Below, in pieces: positions 1 through 6,859 of a stretch of 59,187 nt of DNA. Numbering within the stretch: the stretch's first letter is position 1; each line of letters begins with the position of its first letter. The stretch is from an uncultured Clostridia bacterium (GTDB lineage: Bacteria; Bacillota; Clostridia; Saccharofermentanales; Saccharofermentanaceae). Below the pieces are notes generated by a model that was not told the origin of the DNA, searched no databases, and saw only the letters and a list, made by a program, of their open reading frames with translations. Position numbers and translations under genes: made by a program. The DNA lies in NCBI GenBank assembly GCA_947303185.1, contig CAMYXF010000011.1:1-59187 (forward strand). The letters are read 5' to 3'.

Positions 1-55
1 ACGGCGTCCGCCTTTGCTATCGACCTTTGTCAGCGTAGGGCGGGCAAGACACGCC
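1..55. repeat. Terminal direct overlap (circular genome join)
   Basis: These 55 bases are identical to 59133-59187. They contain the last 38 bases of the adhesin gene that ends at 59170, and the 5' part of the hairpin that follows it. A perfect 55-base end overlap is what a de Bruijn assembler with k=55 leaves when it closes a circle, so I read it as an assembly overlap and not a biological terminal repeat. The real unit is then about 59,132 bp. Confidence 0.9.
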
Positions 56-56
56 C
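38..56 (+). promoter_or_regulatory. GC-rich hairpin downstream of the variable repeat
   Basis: GGGCG (38-42) pairs with CGCCC (52-56) around a 9-base loop. It starts at the stop codon of the adhesin gene and lies 20 bases after the equivalent end of the variable repeat. Known DGRs such as that of Bordetella phage BPP-1 have a short GC-rich inverted repeat just downstream of VR that helps target recognition; this hairpin has the right place and form. It could also act as a weak terminator, but no T-run follows. Confidence 0.55.
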
Positions 57-98
57 GAAGCGTTTCAAGTATTAAAATCAACGGTGCGAAAACGGACT

Positions 99-200
99 GC
101 CCCGTCAACTCGAACGTGGGGAATGCCAATGCGAACAACGGTGCGTTCAACTGCAACACGAACAACGGTTGGTCGAATACGAACGGCGTCCGAATTTGCT
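99..200 (+). repeat. DGR template repeat (TR)
   Basis: This 102-base segment aligns without gaps to 59049-59150 in the adhesin gene. There are 17 mismatches, and every one is at an adenine of this copy (107,108,113,122,128,137,149,150,155,156,161,164,165,177,182,193,194); none of the 74 non-A positions differs. Read in the adhesin frame it has twelve AAY (Asn) codons, the usual design of a DGR template, and 11 of them are changed in VR. It lies upstream of the reverse transcriptase on the same strand. Upstream of 99 the similarity becomes patchy and is no longer adenine-specific; it stops after 200. Confidence 0.95.
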
Positions 201-355
201 GAATTATTTAGATTATATATCCGAGTGTAAACTCACGATATATCGAGCCGTTTCGTTCCGTCCGAGCAGACTTGCTCTGCAGGAGAAAAGAGACACGTCA
301 AAGGCGGGGTTAGTAGGAAACGAAAGCCCTGAAGTGTCAGCAAAGGAGATCCTTT
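201..355 (+). ncRNA. Probable DGR spacer RNA between TR and RT
   Basis: No convincing ORF lies between the template repeat and the reverse transcriptase gene. In studied DGRs the RNA downstream of TR is transcribed with it and folds to bind the RT complex and prime cDNA synthesis. Here a small hairpin is visible around 265-281 (GCAGA/TCTGC), and the 3' end carries the RT ribosome site AAAGGAG. The boundaries and the RNA role are inferred from position. Confidence 0.45.
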
Positions 356-1411
356 ATGAAAAGCGTCAGAAACGTATATCAAAATCTTCTCGATATAGAC
401 CGCATTAAAAAGATAATAATCCTTGCGGCTAAAGGGAAGAAAAAGAGAAAAGAAGTAATTGATACGCTAAACGATATTGATAACTGCGCAAACCAAATAC
501 TTGAAATGCTTCGAAGCGGAGAGTTTAAGCAACGCCCTGTAAAGCATAGAACGATTAAGGAAAGAGGCAAAAAAAGACTTTTAACGATAAGCCCGTTTTT
601 TCCAAATAGAATCCTTGACTACATCGTGACTGAGACGCTTAAACCCTACATACGAAAATCAATGTATGAATACTGTGTTGGAAACGTTGACAAAAGAGGC
701 ATAAGCTATGGCAAGAAAGTCACGGCGAGAAATTACAAGAAATACAAGTATTACATTAAACTCGATATCCGCAAGTTCTACCCGTCCGTGAAAGCCGAGA
801 AACTGCTTGGATTTATACGCCGCAAAGTGCAAGACGAAAGATTCTACAATCTCTGCGCTTTTGTGGTGGGCGCTTGCGACGAACTTCCCATCGGGTCATA
901 TTATAGCCAGTGGTTCTCAAATTGGTTCTTGGAAGATGTTGACCATTATATCAAGGAAGAACTTAAGATCCCGTTCTACGTGCGATATGTGGATGATATG
1001 GTTTTAATGGGCAACAATAAAAGAAAGCTCTTAAATGCTATGTATAACATCTCCCGGAAGTTAGAGACAAAAGGTTTAAGGCTAAAAGAGAAAGCGCAAG
1101 TACATCAGCCGCAAGATAAGCCAATAGACTTCCTTGGGTTTCGCTTCGGGAAAGAGGTGCGGCTTCGGCAGCGGACTTTCAGAGCGATAAACAAGCGGGT
1201 TGCTAAAATCCGGAAAAAGAAACACATTTGCGTCAGCCAAGCAAGAAGTTTGTTGTCCTACACGGGATGGTTGGCGCAAATTAAACAAGGGTATTCGTAT
1301 TATATCAGCGAGATACGAAACACCGTAAAGAACGGCCTGTTGCGCCGGATAGTGAGTAAATATGAGAAAACGCATAGAACTGCTCTGCCAAAATTGCAGG
1401 CGGCGATATAA
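356..1411 (+). CDS. DGR reverse transcriptase
   Basis: 351-aa retroelement reverse transcriptase that would copy the TR RNA into adenine-mutagenised cDNA for transfer to the variable repeat. The palm motifs are visible: motif A KLDIRKFYPSV with Asp137, the DGR-typical motif IGxxxSQ (IGSYYSQ, about 179-185) and the catalytic YVDD box at 211-214. Length is normal for DGR RTs. ATG at 356 follows AAAGGAG at a good distance. TR is upstream, an adhesin-like gene downstream, and the target adhesin lies across the circular join. No avd-like four-helix accessory gene is seen nearby. Confidence 0.95.
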   Translation: MKSVRNVYQNLLDIDRIKKIIILAAKGKKKRKEVIDTLNDIDNCANQILEMLRSGEFKQRPVKHRTIKERGKKRLLTISPFFPNRILDYIVTETLKPYIRKSMYEYCVGNVDKRGISYGKKVTARNYKKYKYYIKLDIRKFYPSVKAEKLLGFIRRKVQDERFYNLCAFVVGACDELPIGSYYSQWFSNWFLEDVDHYIKEELKIPFYVRYVDDMVLMGNNKRKLLNAMYNISRKLETKGLRLKEKAQVHQPQDKPIDFLGFRFGKEVRLRQRTFRAINKRVAKIRKKKHICVSQARSLLSYTGWLAQIKQGYSYYISEIRNTVKNGLLRRIVSKYEKTHRTALPKLQAAI

Positions 1412-1517
1412 GTGCTTTAGCCCTTGCAAAAAGTGGAACAAACAATGCAGGGCAGAATTTTTCCTGCCAGAAAGAACAAGAAAAATAAAGGAGGTAAACT
1501 GCAATGCCTATAAGTGA
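1362..1517 (+). CDS. Small Cys-rich protein overlapping the RT gene
   Basis: 51-aa ORF in another frame across the 3' end of the RT gene, ending just inside the next gene. It is very basic and has cysteines at residues 9, 12, 18, 22, 29 and 47, including CxxC and CxxxC spacings that suggest a zinc-binding knuckle. No clear ribosome site precedes the ATG, so it may rely on coupling or may not be expressed. Its place right after a DGR RT that lacks a visible avd makes it a possible accessory factor. No family is recognised. Confidence 0.4.
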   Translation: MRKRIELLCQNCRRRYKCFSPCKKWNKQCRAEFFLPERTRKIKEVNCNAYK

Positions 1518-2727
1518 TTTAACTGGATATACTTGGGTGGGTAACGATAGTTTAGATATTTCAACTATATTTGGCTCATCTTTTGCTATAAATTATACAA
1601 TAGATGATGGCGGGACAACAAAATTGCAAACTTTATTGACGGCTGGTAACGCACCGCTTATGCAATTTATGGTTTATTATATTCAAGGAACTAATGCAAG
1701 TGGTAGTGCTCCGAATGTTTCCAATGTAATAGCAACTGGTTCAACCGATTCAAATGTTACATTTATTAGCGCAATTAGTAATACTTTTACTTTCACGGGT
1801 GGCACAGACGCTACTAACTCAACCCTTATTTCTTGGTTAGACGCAAACGGAACATTAACTGCTCCTCAATCTCAACTCTCAGTAGACCTCTCTACCCTAT
1901 CAGGTTGGTCTGATGTATCAGCAGGCTCTCATACATTAAAGGTTAAAGCTAAAGCAACGGGATATAGAGACAGCGCTTTGTCGGCAGGAGTGAGCTTTGA
2001 GAAGGCGGGTTCTTTGCCTACGCCGAAAGCATCGTTAGCTGATTACACTTTGGAAGAGATTAAGCAACTTTCCGAAGCATTGGTTGACAACACTATTTCC
2101 AAGAGCGATTTGTCCTCGACTTATCATATATCAGTAGGCGACACAATGCCTATTACCGCCGCAATCAACAATGAGACACACTCATATAGATTGGTAGCTG
2201 TAAACCACGATTTAGATATCGACAGTGACCACGCAGGAATGACGTTCGAGCAGGTCGACTTGATGGCGAATACTTACGCAATGAAATCTTCGATGAGCAG
2301 TACCGATTCGTGGCAGAACAGCGACCTCAAGGCTACACTTGAAGGATTCACGGTTAATCCCGCTTTGGCGGCAGTTATTAAACCCGTCAAGAAGGTTTGC
2401 GCCGCAAGCGTTTCTTCGGGAACACCCACCTACAATTACGTCAATACCACAAACGGGTTGTTTGTCGAATCGGAAACAGAAGTATTTGGGACACAAACCT
2501 ATACCATCGATGGCACCGCTGAAGGAAGTCAGTATGAGTGGTACGCAAACGGTGGTTCAGCAATAAAGCAGAGAGGCGGCTCTAATGCTTGGTGGTGGTT
2601 GCGGTCGCCTTACGACTGGGACGACAACGACGGGGAGTCGTACTTCGCCCTCGTCAACGATCTTGGCGATGTGATCAGCGACGGCTCGAGCAGCCGCTAC
2701 GGCGTGGCTCCGTGCTTCTGTATATAA
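1504..2727 (+). CDS. Tail adhesin with Ig/FN3-like and DUF6273-like domains
   Basis: 407-aa protein. Residues about 85-170 resemble an Ig/FN3-type beta-sandwich (the SAGSHTLKVKAKATGYRDS strand pattern also occurs in the fibre genes near 57 kb). Residues about 185-407 resemble the DUF6273 fold, with the hallmark WWWLRSPY and a C-terminal GVAPCFCI. It follows AAAGGAGGT at 1490-1498. The 3' end (about 2580-2720) is GC-richer and adenine-poorer than the gene's 5' half and has many GAC codons, as a diversified segment would, but it does not align to the TR at 99-200. Probably a virion surface or receptor-binding protein. Confidence 0.65.
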   Translation: MPISDLTGYTWVGNDSLDISTIFGSSFAINYTIDDGGTTKLQTLLTAGNAPLMQFMVYYIQGTNASGSAPNVSNVIATGSTDSNVTFISAISNTFTFTGGTDATNSTLISWLDANGTLTAPQSQLSVDLSTLSGWSDVSAGSHTLKVKAKATGYRDSALSAGVSFEKAGSLPTPKASLADYTLEEIKQLSEALVDNTISKSDLSSTYHISVGDTMPITAAINNETHSYRLVAVNHDLDIDSDHAGMTFEQVDLMANTYAMKSSMSSTDSWQNSDLKATLEGFTVNPALAAVIKPVKKVCAASVSSGTPTYNYVNTTNGLFVESETEVFGTQTYTIDGTAEGSQYEWYANGGSAIKQRGGSNAWWWLRSPYDWDDNDGESYFALVNDLGDVISDGSSSRYGVAPCFCI

Positions 2728-2741
2728 GAGAGGTATAATCA

Positions 2742-3842
2742 ATGAGAGCAACTGAATTTGTAGAAAAACTAAAATACGTCACAACGCTCAAGACCACCTA
2801 CCTAATGGGTGGTTTTGGGTGCCGTTTAGGTTTGGATTGGTACAACGAAAACTACCAGTGGAACAAAGACCACGCCGCCGAACTGAAGAAAAAGTACAAC
2901 ACCGACCCGATTACATACGGGTTCGATTGTGTTTGCTATTTGAAATCAATCTTGTTTTGGCAATTCTCGGGTGACCCGTCTAAAGAGTTCGGAGGCGCAA
3001 AATATTCGAGAAAAACCGACCTTACCATTCAAGCAATGTTGGACTCTTGCCCCGATTTGACAGATAAGCGCTGGGACGAAATCGAGCCAGGAGAATTTGT
3101 TTGGATGGAGGGTCACATTGGCGCTTACGTTGGCAATGGCCTATGTGTTGAGGCGACTCCTTCGTGGAAGTCGGGCGTTCAGCTGTCGGCGCTTGGCAAT
3201 ATCGGCCCTGTTAGCGGATATCCAACAAGAACCTGGACAAAGCACGGGCATTCAAATTACGTGACGTTCGAGACAGCAGAGACATCAGAGACGGATCAGC
3301 ACGCAGCAACACTCGCCGCACTCAAGGCTATGGTCGAAAAGAACGGCGTACTCCAGGAAGAGCTTAACAAAACCAAGGCTGATTTAACGACCGCTCAGAA
3401 TGCGCTCAGAAAGGCCGAGAATGCACTTTCCGAGTCAAAGGTTAAATTATCCGAGCAGACCACGAGAATAAGTTATTTGGGGACGCTCGTGAGCCAAAAA
3501 GAGAAAGAAGCGGAAAGTCTGAAGTCAGAGCTGGAAGAACAGGCCAAGAAGTGCGAGAAGCTCCAAAAAGAGGCCGATCAGGCGAAGCTTGAGAAGGAAG
3601 AGGCGGTTGCGGTCCAGGAAGCCGCCAAGGAAGAGTACAAGGTTGCGCTAACGTATGCGGAGAATGCAAACAAAAAGCTTAAGAACGATCTGAAGGACGC
3701 ACAGAGCGAATTAAGCAAAGCAAAGAAAGAGATCTCGGAGCTTAAAGAAAAGCTTGAATCCGAAAACCCCGGGACCGGAGAGGAAACACTCGTGGACGTG
3801 TGGCACATGTTCATCAGGGTTATAACTAAACGAAATAAATGA
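2742..3842 (+). CDS. Endolysin-like NlpC/P60 (CHAP-like) hydrolase with coiled-coil tail
   Basis: 366 aa. The first ~175 residues look like a papain-like peptidoglycan hydrolase: Cys63 in FDCVCYLK as nucleophile, His125 in EGHIGAYVGNG, and a following polar residue. Such enzymes cut the cell-wall peptide at lysis. Residues about 185-350 form a long Lys/Glu-rich coiled coil instead of a recognisable wall-binding domain, which is unusual. It is first in the lysis cassette, followed within a few bases by two membrane-protein genes. ATG follows AGAGAGGTATAATCA. Confidence 0.75.
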   Translation: MRATEFVEKLKYVTTLKTTYLMGGFGCRLGLDWYNENYQWNKDHAAELKKKYNTDPITYGFDCVCYLKSILFWQFSGDPSKEFGGAKYSRKTDLTIQAMLDSCPDLTDKRWDEIEPGEFVWMEGHIGAYVGNGLCVEATPSWKSGVQLSALGNIGPVSGYPTRTWTKHGHSNYVTFETAETSETDQHAATLAALKAMVEKNGVLQEELNKTKADLTTAQNALRKAENALSESKVKLSEQTTRISYLGTLVSQKEKEAESLKSELEEQAKKCEKLQKEADQAKLEKEEAVAVQEAAKEEYKVALTYAENANKKLKNDLKDAQSELSKAKKEISELKEKLESENPGTGEETLVDVWHMFIRVITKRNK

Positions 3843-3855
3843 GGGGGTGTTAGGA

Positions 3856-4137
3856 TTGTCAGCAGGAGCAATTGCGGCGCTTGTAACAGAGCTGGCTTCG
3901 GCGGCGGGAATTATAACTGCCGGCGTGGTCAGCTTAACTAAGATTTTTTCAGGGCAGAAATGCTTACTCCGGAGCGAAATGCTCAGGATCTATTACCATA
4001 ACAGAGAACAGGCGACGATAAGGCAGTACGAGTACGAAAACTTCGTAATGTTATACGAGGCGTATAAAGGTCTTAAGGGAAACAGCTTTATTGACAAGAT
4101 CTACGAAGAAGTAAAGAAGTGGAAGGTTGTCAGCTAA
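3856..4137 (+). CDS. Small membrane protein of the lysis cassette
   Basis: About 93 aa with one N-terminal hydrophobic segment (about residues 3-28) and a charged, helical cytoplasmic part. I prefer TTG at 3856 as start because GAGGGGG (3841-3847) lies 8 bases upstream; GTG at 3847 would be too close to it. Its stop overlaps the ribosome site of the holin gene. Similar small proteins accompany holins in clostridial phages; the role (lysis control or anti-holin) is an inference. Confidence 0.6.
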   Translation: MSAGAIAALVTELASAAGIITAGVVSLTKIFSGQKCLLRSEMLRIYYHNREQATIRQYEYENFVMLYEAYKGLKGNSFIDKIYEEVKKWKVVS

Positions 4138-4150
4138 AGGGGGAATAAAG

Positions 4151-4441
4151 ATGACAGGAGAAGATATTAAGAAGATTATCAGCGAGATCTTCGGAAAGAT
4201 AAACTGGAAGAAGAAGCTCACGAGCCGTAAATGGTGGATGGGGCTTGCCGGTGCCGTGTCCGGCTTTGTCGTGGCATTTGCCGGGACTCCGGAGCTCGCT
4301 CAGAAGATTGCGGGAATTATCCTGGCGGCGGCGTCTATTGTGGCGTACATAATAGGCGAGGGGCTTGCAGACTCCGGATCTGAAGAGTTTATCATAGAGA
4401 GCAAAGAAAAAAAGGAAGAGGAAGAAGATAAGGCGGCATGA
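4151..4441 (+). CDS. Phage holin
   Basis: 96 aa with two hydrophobic segments (about residues 28-45 and 53-71) and a highly charged Lys/Glu C-terminus, the usual holin layout. The INWKKKL start and the GEGLADS ending of the second segment resemble the phi-LC3-type holin family. It would form membrane lesions that release the endolysin. ATG 4151 follows AAAGGGGG; the in-frame upstream TTG at 4127 lies before that site and is less likely. Confidence 0.75.
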   Translation: MTGEDIKKIISEIFGKINWKKKLTSRKWWMGLAGAVSGFVVAFAGTPELAQKIAGIILAAASIVAYIIGEGLADSGSEEFIIESKEKKEEEEDKAA

Positions 4442-4487
4442 TCCGCTTACTTCATTTCATTATATGAACGGAAACGCCTTAACAGTG

Positions 4488-4544
4488 GACGTTGATTCTA
4501 AATCTAATACTTAAAGTACGGTGGCGAATCAACGTCTATTTTTT
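4488..4544 (+). terminator. Terminator after the lysis cassette
   Basis: An 11-base perfect inverted repeat, GACGTTGATTC (4488-4498) and GAATCAACGTC (4526-4536), is followed by TATTTTTT. It lies about 50 bases after the holin stop and should end the late transcript. A second small hairpin (TGCCA/TGGCA, 4546-4560) follows. Confidence 0.85.
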
Positions 4545-5027
4545 ATGCCATTTTTTGGCACGAAAAATGCTAAGAGGTGCTGAAAGCGAGGGAATTTCTG
4601 TAAATATAGGAGAAAAATATAAGCGTGCAGACTTGGGAATTTTGGGAATTTTAGATAAGATATGATTAAGATATGATAATGATATGATGAGGTTATGTTT
4701 TTTACAAGAGAGAAAGAAAAAGAGAAGAACAGAAAAGAAAAGAAGAAAAGAGAAAAAGTAACCAAAAAGAGAAAAGAAGTAAATAAAAGATAAGAAGAGA
4801 ATTAAAGAAAGAGAGAACATAAACGCTTCCTTATAATTATGTTAATTCTCATCTCTACATATAAGCCTGTGCATATAAAAACGGTCCTGGCAGCGCTTTC
4901 AGAGGAAGATCCCGGACGAAAAGCAAACACGCCACGCCCGGAGGTTCTACGAGCATGACGTGCCGCCCACAAAAGAGGTTAACTTCTATGAATCCCAACC
5001 CAACTTTAACAAAAAAGGAGCATCTTT

Positions 5028-5055
5028 ATTATAACATGGTGTGGTCAAAAGTCAA
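5028..5055 (-). promoter_or_regulatory. Possible leftward promoter
   Basis: On the minus strand, TTGACT (5055-5050) and TATAAT (5033-5028) are separated by 16 bases. It would transcribe leftward through the purine-rich region toward the end of the lysis genes, where no leftward gene is evident. It could make an antisense or origin-activating RNA. Based on the sequence match only. Confidence 0.45.
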
Positions 5056-5122
5056 GTGCAAAGGCCGAAATTCCATAAAAGACAGCATTTCAACTGCAAA
5101 CGTGTTCGGATGTGAAATATTT

Positions 5123-5137
5123 TTCAGAAAAATTGAA
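5123..5137. promoter_or_regulatory. Operator-like palindrome TTCA-N7-TGAA
   Basis: TTCAGAAAAATTGAA lies 19 bases upstream of the -35 box at 5156. The same TTCA-N7-TGAA form occurs at 10143-10157 upstream of the early rightward promoter, and TTCAGAAAA recurs twice at the promoter near 36200. It is a candidate binding site for the XRE repressor or the Cro-like protein. Confidence 0.4.
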
Positions 5138-5155
5138 AAATTTTATAAAAAAGTG

Positions 5156-5184
5156 TTGACAACGTGCAATTAAAACTGTATAAT
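5156..5184 (+). promoter_or_regulatory. Promoter for the 5.2-7.8 kb early genes
   Basis: A consensus sigma-70-type promoter: TTGACA at 5156-5161, a 17-base spacer, TATAAT at 5179-5184. The first gene starts at 5235. This should drive the block of short genes up to the terminator near 7800. Confidence 0.85.
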
Positions 5185-5234
5185 TATAATGCAAGGTGAG
5201 GGAAAGCTCACGGAGCAGGAAGGAAGCAAGGACA

Positions 5235-5615
5235 ATGGCAAGGACAATTAAAGCAATCTTGGTGGACGTTATGAAAGAGACGTCGAAAGTGGTAGAGATC
5301 GAGGATGATCTTGAGGCTTATTACAAAGCGCTTGACTGCGATTGCATCGACATCGTGACCAGGCGAATCGGTCGCAAAACGTTCTCGATCGTCTGCGACG
5401 ACGAAGGCATTTATCGTCAGCCGAAGATCTCGGCAATAGACTATCTCGGCAACGTAATGCTGATGGGAAATCTTTTGATCTGCAACCGCAAAGGCCCGGA
5501 GCTTGATTCTCTTACGGCCGACGATATCGAGTATATCAAAGAGCGGATCGTGGATCAGGGCACAAGGATGTACCCGAAGGGCTATCCGATGGTAATGCAG
5601 TGCACATACGCTTAA
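5235..5615 (+). CDS. DUF3846-like protein
   Basis: 126 aa. The N-terminal half (a predicted strand, then EDDLEAYYKAL, then a central Cys/Asp patch and a segment reading NVMLMGNLLICN) resembles DUF3846 proteins, small phage and plasmid proteins of unknown function. ATG 5235 follows AGGAAGCAAGGACA; the longer reading from 5196 would start before that site. First gene of the operon driven by the promoter at 5156. Confidence 0.6.
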   Translation: MARTIKAILVDVMKETSKVVEIEDDLEAYYKALDCDCIDIVTRRIGRKTFSIVCDDEGIYRQPKISAIDYLGNVMLMGNLLICNRKGPELDSLTADDIEYIKERIVDQGTRMYPKGYPMVMQCTYA

Positions 5616-5662
5616 AGCAAGGGGCTGAGCTAACGGCAAGACGGGCAGAAAGAGGCAAGGAC

Positions 5663-6028
5663 ATGACATTTAGCGAGTTTTGGCAAAACACAAACGGGGA
5701 ACAGCACAATCGGTTTTCGGACAAGATGAGAGTATGGCTTGGTTGCTACACAGACGAAGTCATTCACAAAGTGCTCCTCAAAATGGACGAGATCGTAAAC
5801 GACCCTATGACAATGAAGCTTATCAACGAGCTCTACGTCAGAACAAAGGAAGTGGAGAAGAGAGTGGTCAGCGAGTGGAGATATGAGCTGATGAGGCTCG
5901 CAGCCGATGAGGAAAAATACGAGAACGACGGCTTGTTCCACCTTCATCTGCAGGAGCACCCGGAGTCATACAGAGATGTGCTCTACGATCTGTATATCAG
6001 AGACGACAAGGAAGGGGAAGAGGCATGA
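5663..6028 (+). CDS. Hypothetical early protein
   Basis: 121 aa, largely helical and acidic; family not recognised. ATG 5663 follows GAGGCAAGGAC, a leader repeated before many early genes here. Its stop overlaps the next start (ATGA), so the two are probably translated together. Confidence 0.6.
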   Translation: MTFSEFWQNTNGEQHNRFSDKMRVWLGCYTDEVIHKVLLKMDEIVNDPMTMKLINELYVRTKEVEKRVVSEWRYELMRLAADEEKYENDGLFHLHLQEHPESYRDVLYDLYIRDDKEGEEA

Positions 6029-6258
6029 AGAAGGTAGGCAAGATTAAGATCGTTTACAACAAGGACAAAGACGAGTTTCAGCTTTGGTCCAGGCGCTACG
6101 GCGAGGACGAATGGGAACTTGCCCGGGGGTGCAAATGCGTTTGCAGAGCGGGCGAGAATGCTCCAATTGCGGCATACGTGCATTGGAGCATTCTCGGAGA
6201 GATCAGAAGGTTTCTTGAGCTTGGGTACGAGCTGGTAGACGAAGGCGACGCAGTCTGA
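6025..6258 (+). CDS. Hypothetical early protein
   Basis: 77 aa; overlaps the previous gene by four bases. Begins with beta-strand-like alternation (KIKIVYNKDKDEFQLW) and has two cysteines (CKCVC). No family recognised. Confidence 0.55.
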   Translation: MKKVGKIKIVYNKDKDEFQLWSRRYGEDEWELARGCKCVCRAGENAPIAAYVHWSILGEIRRFLELGYELVDEGDAV

Positions 6259-6277
6259 AAGGAAAGGAGCAAAGACA

Positions 6278-6526
6278 ATGAAGATAGCAGAAGAAAATTG
6301 CAAAGAGGTTTACACGTTAAACACTTGGTATGAGCCGGAACTGACGAAAGCGAGCGAGTGGCTTGAGGCTGGGTACTGGGTACATTTCGGATCAACGTGC
6401 ATAGGACATACACGTGCAGAGATGGTCGAGAATGACGGCATCCGGAAAATGATAGAAAAGTATGGAGACAGACTTGAGGTTGAGCAACGTGACGGATGGG
6501 GATGGTACTACTGCCATTTGAAATAG
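6278..6526 (+). CDS. Hypothetical early protein
   Basis: 82 aa, rich in Trp and Tyr, with alternating charged and aromatic residues. GAAAGGAGCAAAGACA precedes the ATG. No family recognised. Confidence 0.55.
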   Translation: MKIAEENCKEVYTLNTWYEPELTKASEWLEAGYWVHFGSTCIGHTRAEMVENDGIRKMIEKYGDRLEVEQRDGWGWYYCHLK

Positions 6527-6571
6527 AAATAAAGCTGGCCTATCGGCTTGACGGGGAAAGGAGCAAAGACA

Positions 6572-6820
6572 ATGAATCTTGACAAGGCAGCTTTAGCCAG
6601 GCTGAGAAAACACACGATTGAAAGAATACAGAGAAAATATCCGGAAGGGTGCAGGGTCGAGCTGGTGTGCATGGATGATCCGCAAGCGCCGCCGGAAGGA
6701 ACAAAGGGGACGGTTATTCGGGTAGATGACATGGGAACGATACATGTGAAGTGGGACAATGGAAGTGGTCTTGGAGTAGAATTCGGCGTTGACATTTGCA
6801 AGAGGATAGACGACAAGTAA
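6572..6820 (+). CDS. DUF4314-like protein
   Basis: 82 aa. The central part, CRVELVCMDDPQAPPEG followed by GTVIRVDDMGTIHVKWDNG, matches the DUF4314 pattern of small SH3-like barrels found in mobile elements of Firmicutes. Function unknown. ATG 6572 is placed by GGAAAGGAG upstream; a reading from 6548 would begin before it. Confidence 0.7.
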   Translation: MNLDKAALARLRKHTIERIQRKYPEGCRVELVCMDDPQAPPEGTKGTVIRVDDMGTIHVKWDNGSGLGVEFGVDICKRIDDK

Positions 6821-6859
6821 TTATAATTAAATAAGTATAAATATATGGAGGCAAGGACA

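Larger units (their letters stand above)
4561..5155. other. Non-coding region with tandem 11-mers and purine tract
   Basis: No convincing gene. Visible structure: GGGAATTTT twice at 4635-4652; three tandem 11-mers ending in GATATGAT at 4656-4688; then an almost pure purine tract at about 4710-4815. Iteron-like tandem repeats beside AT-rich DNA can mark a replication origin, and the region lies between the late and early units. A leftward promoter-like sequence is at 5028-5055. Origin function is an inference. Confidence 0.4.

Noticed and set aside
14..202. 62-aa ORF across the template repeat
   Set aside because: It is the TR read in the adhesin frame with an early stop; it has no ribosome site and serves as template, not gene.
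1..1411. avd accessory gene of the DGR
   Set aside because: No ORF of about 110-130 aa with a four-helix pattern lies between the adhesin, TR and RT.
2580..2727. Match of the DUF6273 adhesin end to the TR at 99-200
   Set aside because: I tried to align them; only short words such as CGGCGT match, so this TR is not its template.
4529..4820. Two overlapping leftward ORFs rich in Phe/Leu/Ser
   Set aside because: They are the complement of a purine tract, with no ribosome site and no domain; the apparent hydrophobicity follows from composition.
4955..5173. 72-aa + strand ORF (or 61 aa from ATG 4988)
   Set aside because: It runs through the operator-like palindrome and the -35 box of the early promoter, and has no recognisable feature.
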